NCBI GenBank assembly: GCA_037179385.1
Contig: CM074193.1
Span: forward strand, 3,493,547 to 3,557,546
Direction: 5' to 3'
Source of the DNA: Holothuria scabra
Lineage: Eukaryota > Echinodermata > Holothuroidea > Aspidochirotida > Holothuriidae
Length of the DNA stretch: 64,000 bases
Shown piece after piece: positions 62,616-64,000 of this stretch; position 1 is the first letter of the stretch, and every line of letters starts with the position of its first letter. The notes beneath the pieces are model-generated. The model searched no databases, was not told where the DNA came from, and was given only the letters and a program-made list of their open reading frames with translations. The position numbers were made by a program, and so were the translations under genes.

Positions 62616-64000
62616 GGAGAAAAATTCATAATGCCGTCTTCATCCGAAAATAGTAAAGAGACGCCTGTGGATTTCCTTTCAAAATCTTTCGAAAAAAGAA
62701 TTGGGATGAGTGGTAAAACTTTCGCACAACTTATATGCATGACGAATGGAATGACAAAAGCAACATGAGATATATGCAAACGAAATGTCCAGTGGCATTT
62801 GTCAAAGGGGCTCTATACTTTAACCTTGAATCTAGTAGCTTTATTGTACAAGATATTATCTTATTCAAACAAAATGTGGTAAGTTAAATATCTAACTTTA
62901 TGTGTCCATTGTATAAATAATCTGGTGCTACTTACTGCATTGTATGGGTTTATTTATGGTGTTATCTTTTTCGCTCATTCACTCCTGGTGCTTATAAAAA
63001 ATGTATTTCCTTTGAGGCTCTCGTCTGATTATTCCATCGATGTTAGCAAACTGTCCTGATCTTGCACATGCATCATCACTTAATAAAAGATCTCTTATAA
63101 TAGTTAGCAAAACTGGGAAATGAATGCTGCTTGTGTTCTTTTTGTCTTCCAATGTTGCATTATTCAATTGTGTCGAGACGTCGGAGTCGGTGTTGGAGAA
63201 ACATTGCAACGTTTTAATTTGAGACTTAGTTTTGAGATTTTCAATTTTGTGTGAATTTAAAATCATTTTAAATCGGTTTTATGTTTATTGTAACAGAAAA
63301 TGCTGCTCACTCGATTGAAGTTGAGAGACTTAATAATGTGCTCTGTGTCCAGACTTCTCGTCTTCCGCATCTTGACTAATGTTCAATCAGTAAATACGAA
63401 ATTATCCCGGAAGAACCATTTTATTTGAACATTGAGGCATGGAGATGTCACAACGCAAATATCAGCAAATGTTACAGTATATCATGCGGTACATCACTCC
63501 AACTGAATTCGAATGTCATATTAACCGTACCATATAAAATAAATATAATCAACGTTTAAGGACGCGGAAATGTTATATGGGGATGACGAGTAACCAGCTA
63601 GTAGCAACATTGAAGGAATTGCGTGTATTTATATACATATTCCCAAAGGAACAATGTGTGAAAACTGTGAGGGAAAGGCTTTTTGTACCCTCATGGCATT
63701 TCCCCTTTATGGTTGCTCTTTTGGGGAAAATGTTCGGCTTATCTAACACCTTCTTATTCCGCAAATGAAATCTCAACTCACGATTTCGCTATGTGCGTTA
63801 ATCAGAAGGTCTGGTTTAGTAATGATTTCGTTCTTTGCGTTTAAGCCCTAATCCGTATATTAAAAAATTAACTCATACTTCCTGTTTAGCCGTCCAAAAT
63901 TGAGCATTGTATTATAGCCGGTTATTTGTCACTTAGCTTGTGCCTTTGTTCATATGAATGTTCATATGAATTTGAATGTTTGTGGTATAGACGAGTGTGT

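Larger units (their letters stand above)
60998..64000 (+). repeat. 3,321-bp tandem duplication, copy 2 (cut by window end)
   Basis: Repeats 57677 onward at an offset of 3,321 bp. It begins with an 89-bp stump of the TIR element (60998-61086) that has no left end. It carries the microexon at 61394 and the hairpin at 62566-62615. It runs off the window, so more copies may follow. Confidence 0.93.

Overview
This is an AT-rich eukaryotic (metazoan) window made almost entirely of introns, intergenic DNA and decayed mobile elements. No open reading frame has the length, composition or context of an intact protein-coding gene, and nothing prokaryotic is present: there are no operons or ribosome-binding sites. 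A tRNA-derived SINE head, Penelope-like (PLE) and Ty3/Gypsy relics, long (TA)n tracts, many terminal-inverted-repeat (TIR) elements and the recurring word taggcctac suggest a marine invertebrate deuterostome. An echinoderm is my best guess, but it is inference only.

Layout. Positions 1-3,280 hold unassigned DNA and a degenerate element. Positions 3,290-7,853 are a 4.56-kb non-coding element with about 310-bp TIRs; a second copy without its left TIR lies at about 39,960-44,557. Positions 7,854-9,860 hold a possible minus-strand terminal coding exon of a membrane protein plus its presumed 3' UTR. Positions 10,957-20,990 hold a Ty3/Gypsy RNase H relic, MITEs, a second copy of the degenerate element and a SINE.

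From about 20,990 to the right edge the window is a decayed tandem array of paralogous blocks: A at 20,990-24,430, B at 27,860-34,930, a partial B' at 37,157-38,720, C at 44,560-53,460, D at 53,460-58,600, and a terminal 3,321-bp tandem duplication at 57,677-60,997 and 60,998-64,000. The blocks are interrupted by a nest of (TA)n tracts, MITEs and PLE fragments (24,434-27,841), a GC-richer tandem array (34,934-36,824), the long-TIR element, a 766-bp MITE (54,191-54,956) and a 1,357-bp TIR element (56,409-57,765).

The most interesting signal is a series of candidate microexons on the plus strand inside these blocks. They are 27, 30, 57 or 60 bp, flanked by AG and GT, and all phase 1-1. They encode 9-, 10-, 19- or 20-residue Ser/Thr/Gly/Ala/acidic peptides such as GATANSTEDA, VTDFSSDSA, EETGGSTEAT and GVNNGNAGAS. 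Because each is symmetrical, any subset could be skipped or joined without changing frame. Some copies are broken (lost donor, lost acceptor, in-frame stop), and others appear to have gained length when a donor moved downstream. This looks like a cassette array, built by block duplication, in a long intron-rich gene whose larger exons lie outside the window. The host gene cannot be named and transcription cannot be shown from sequence alone.
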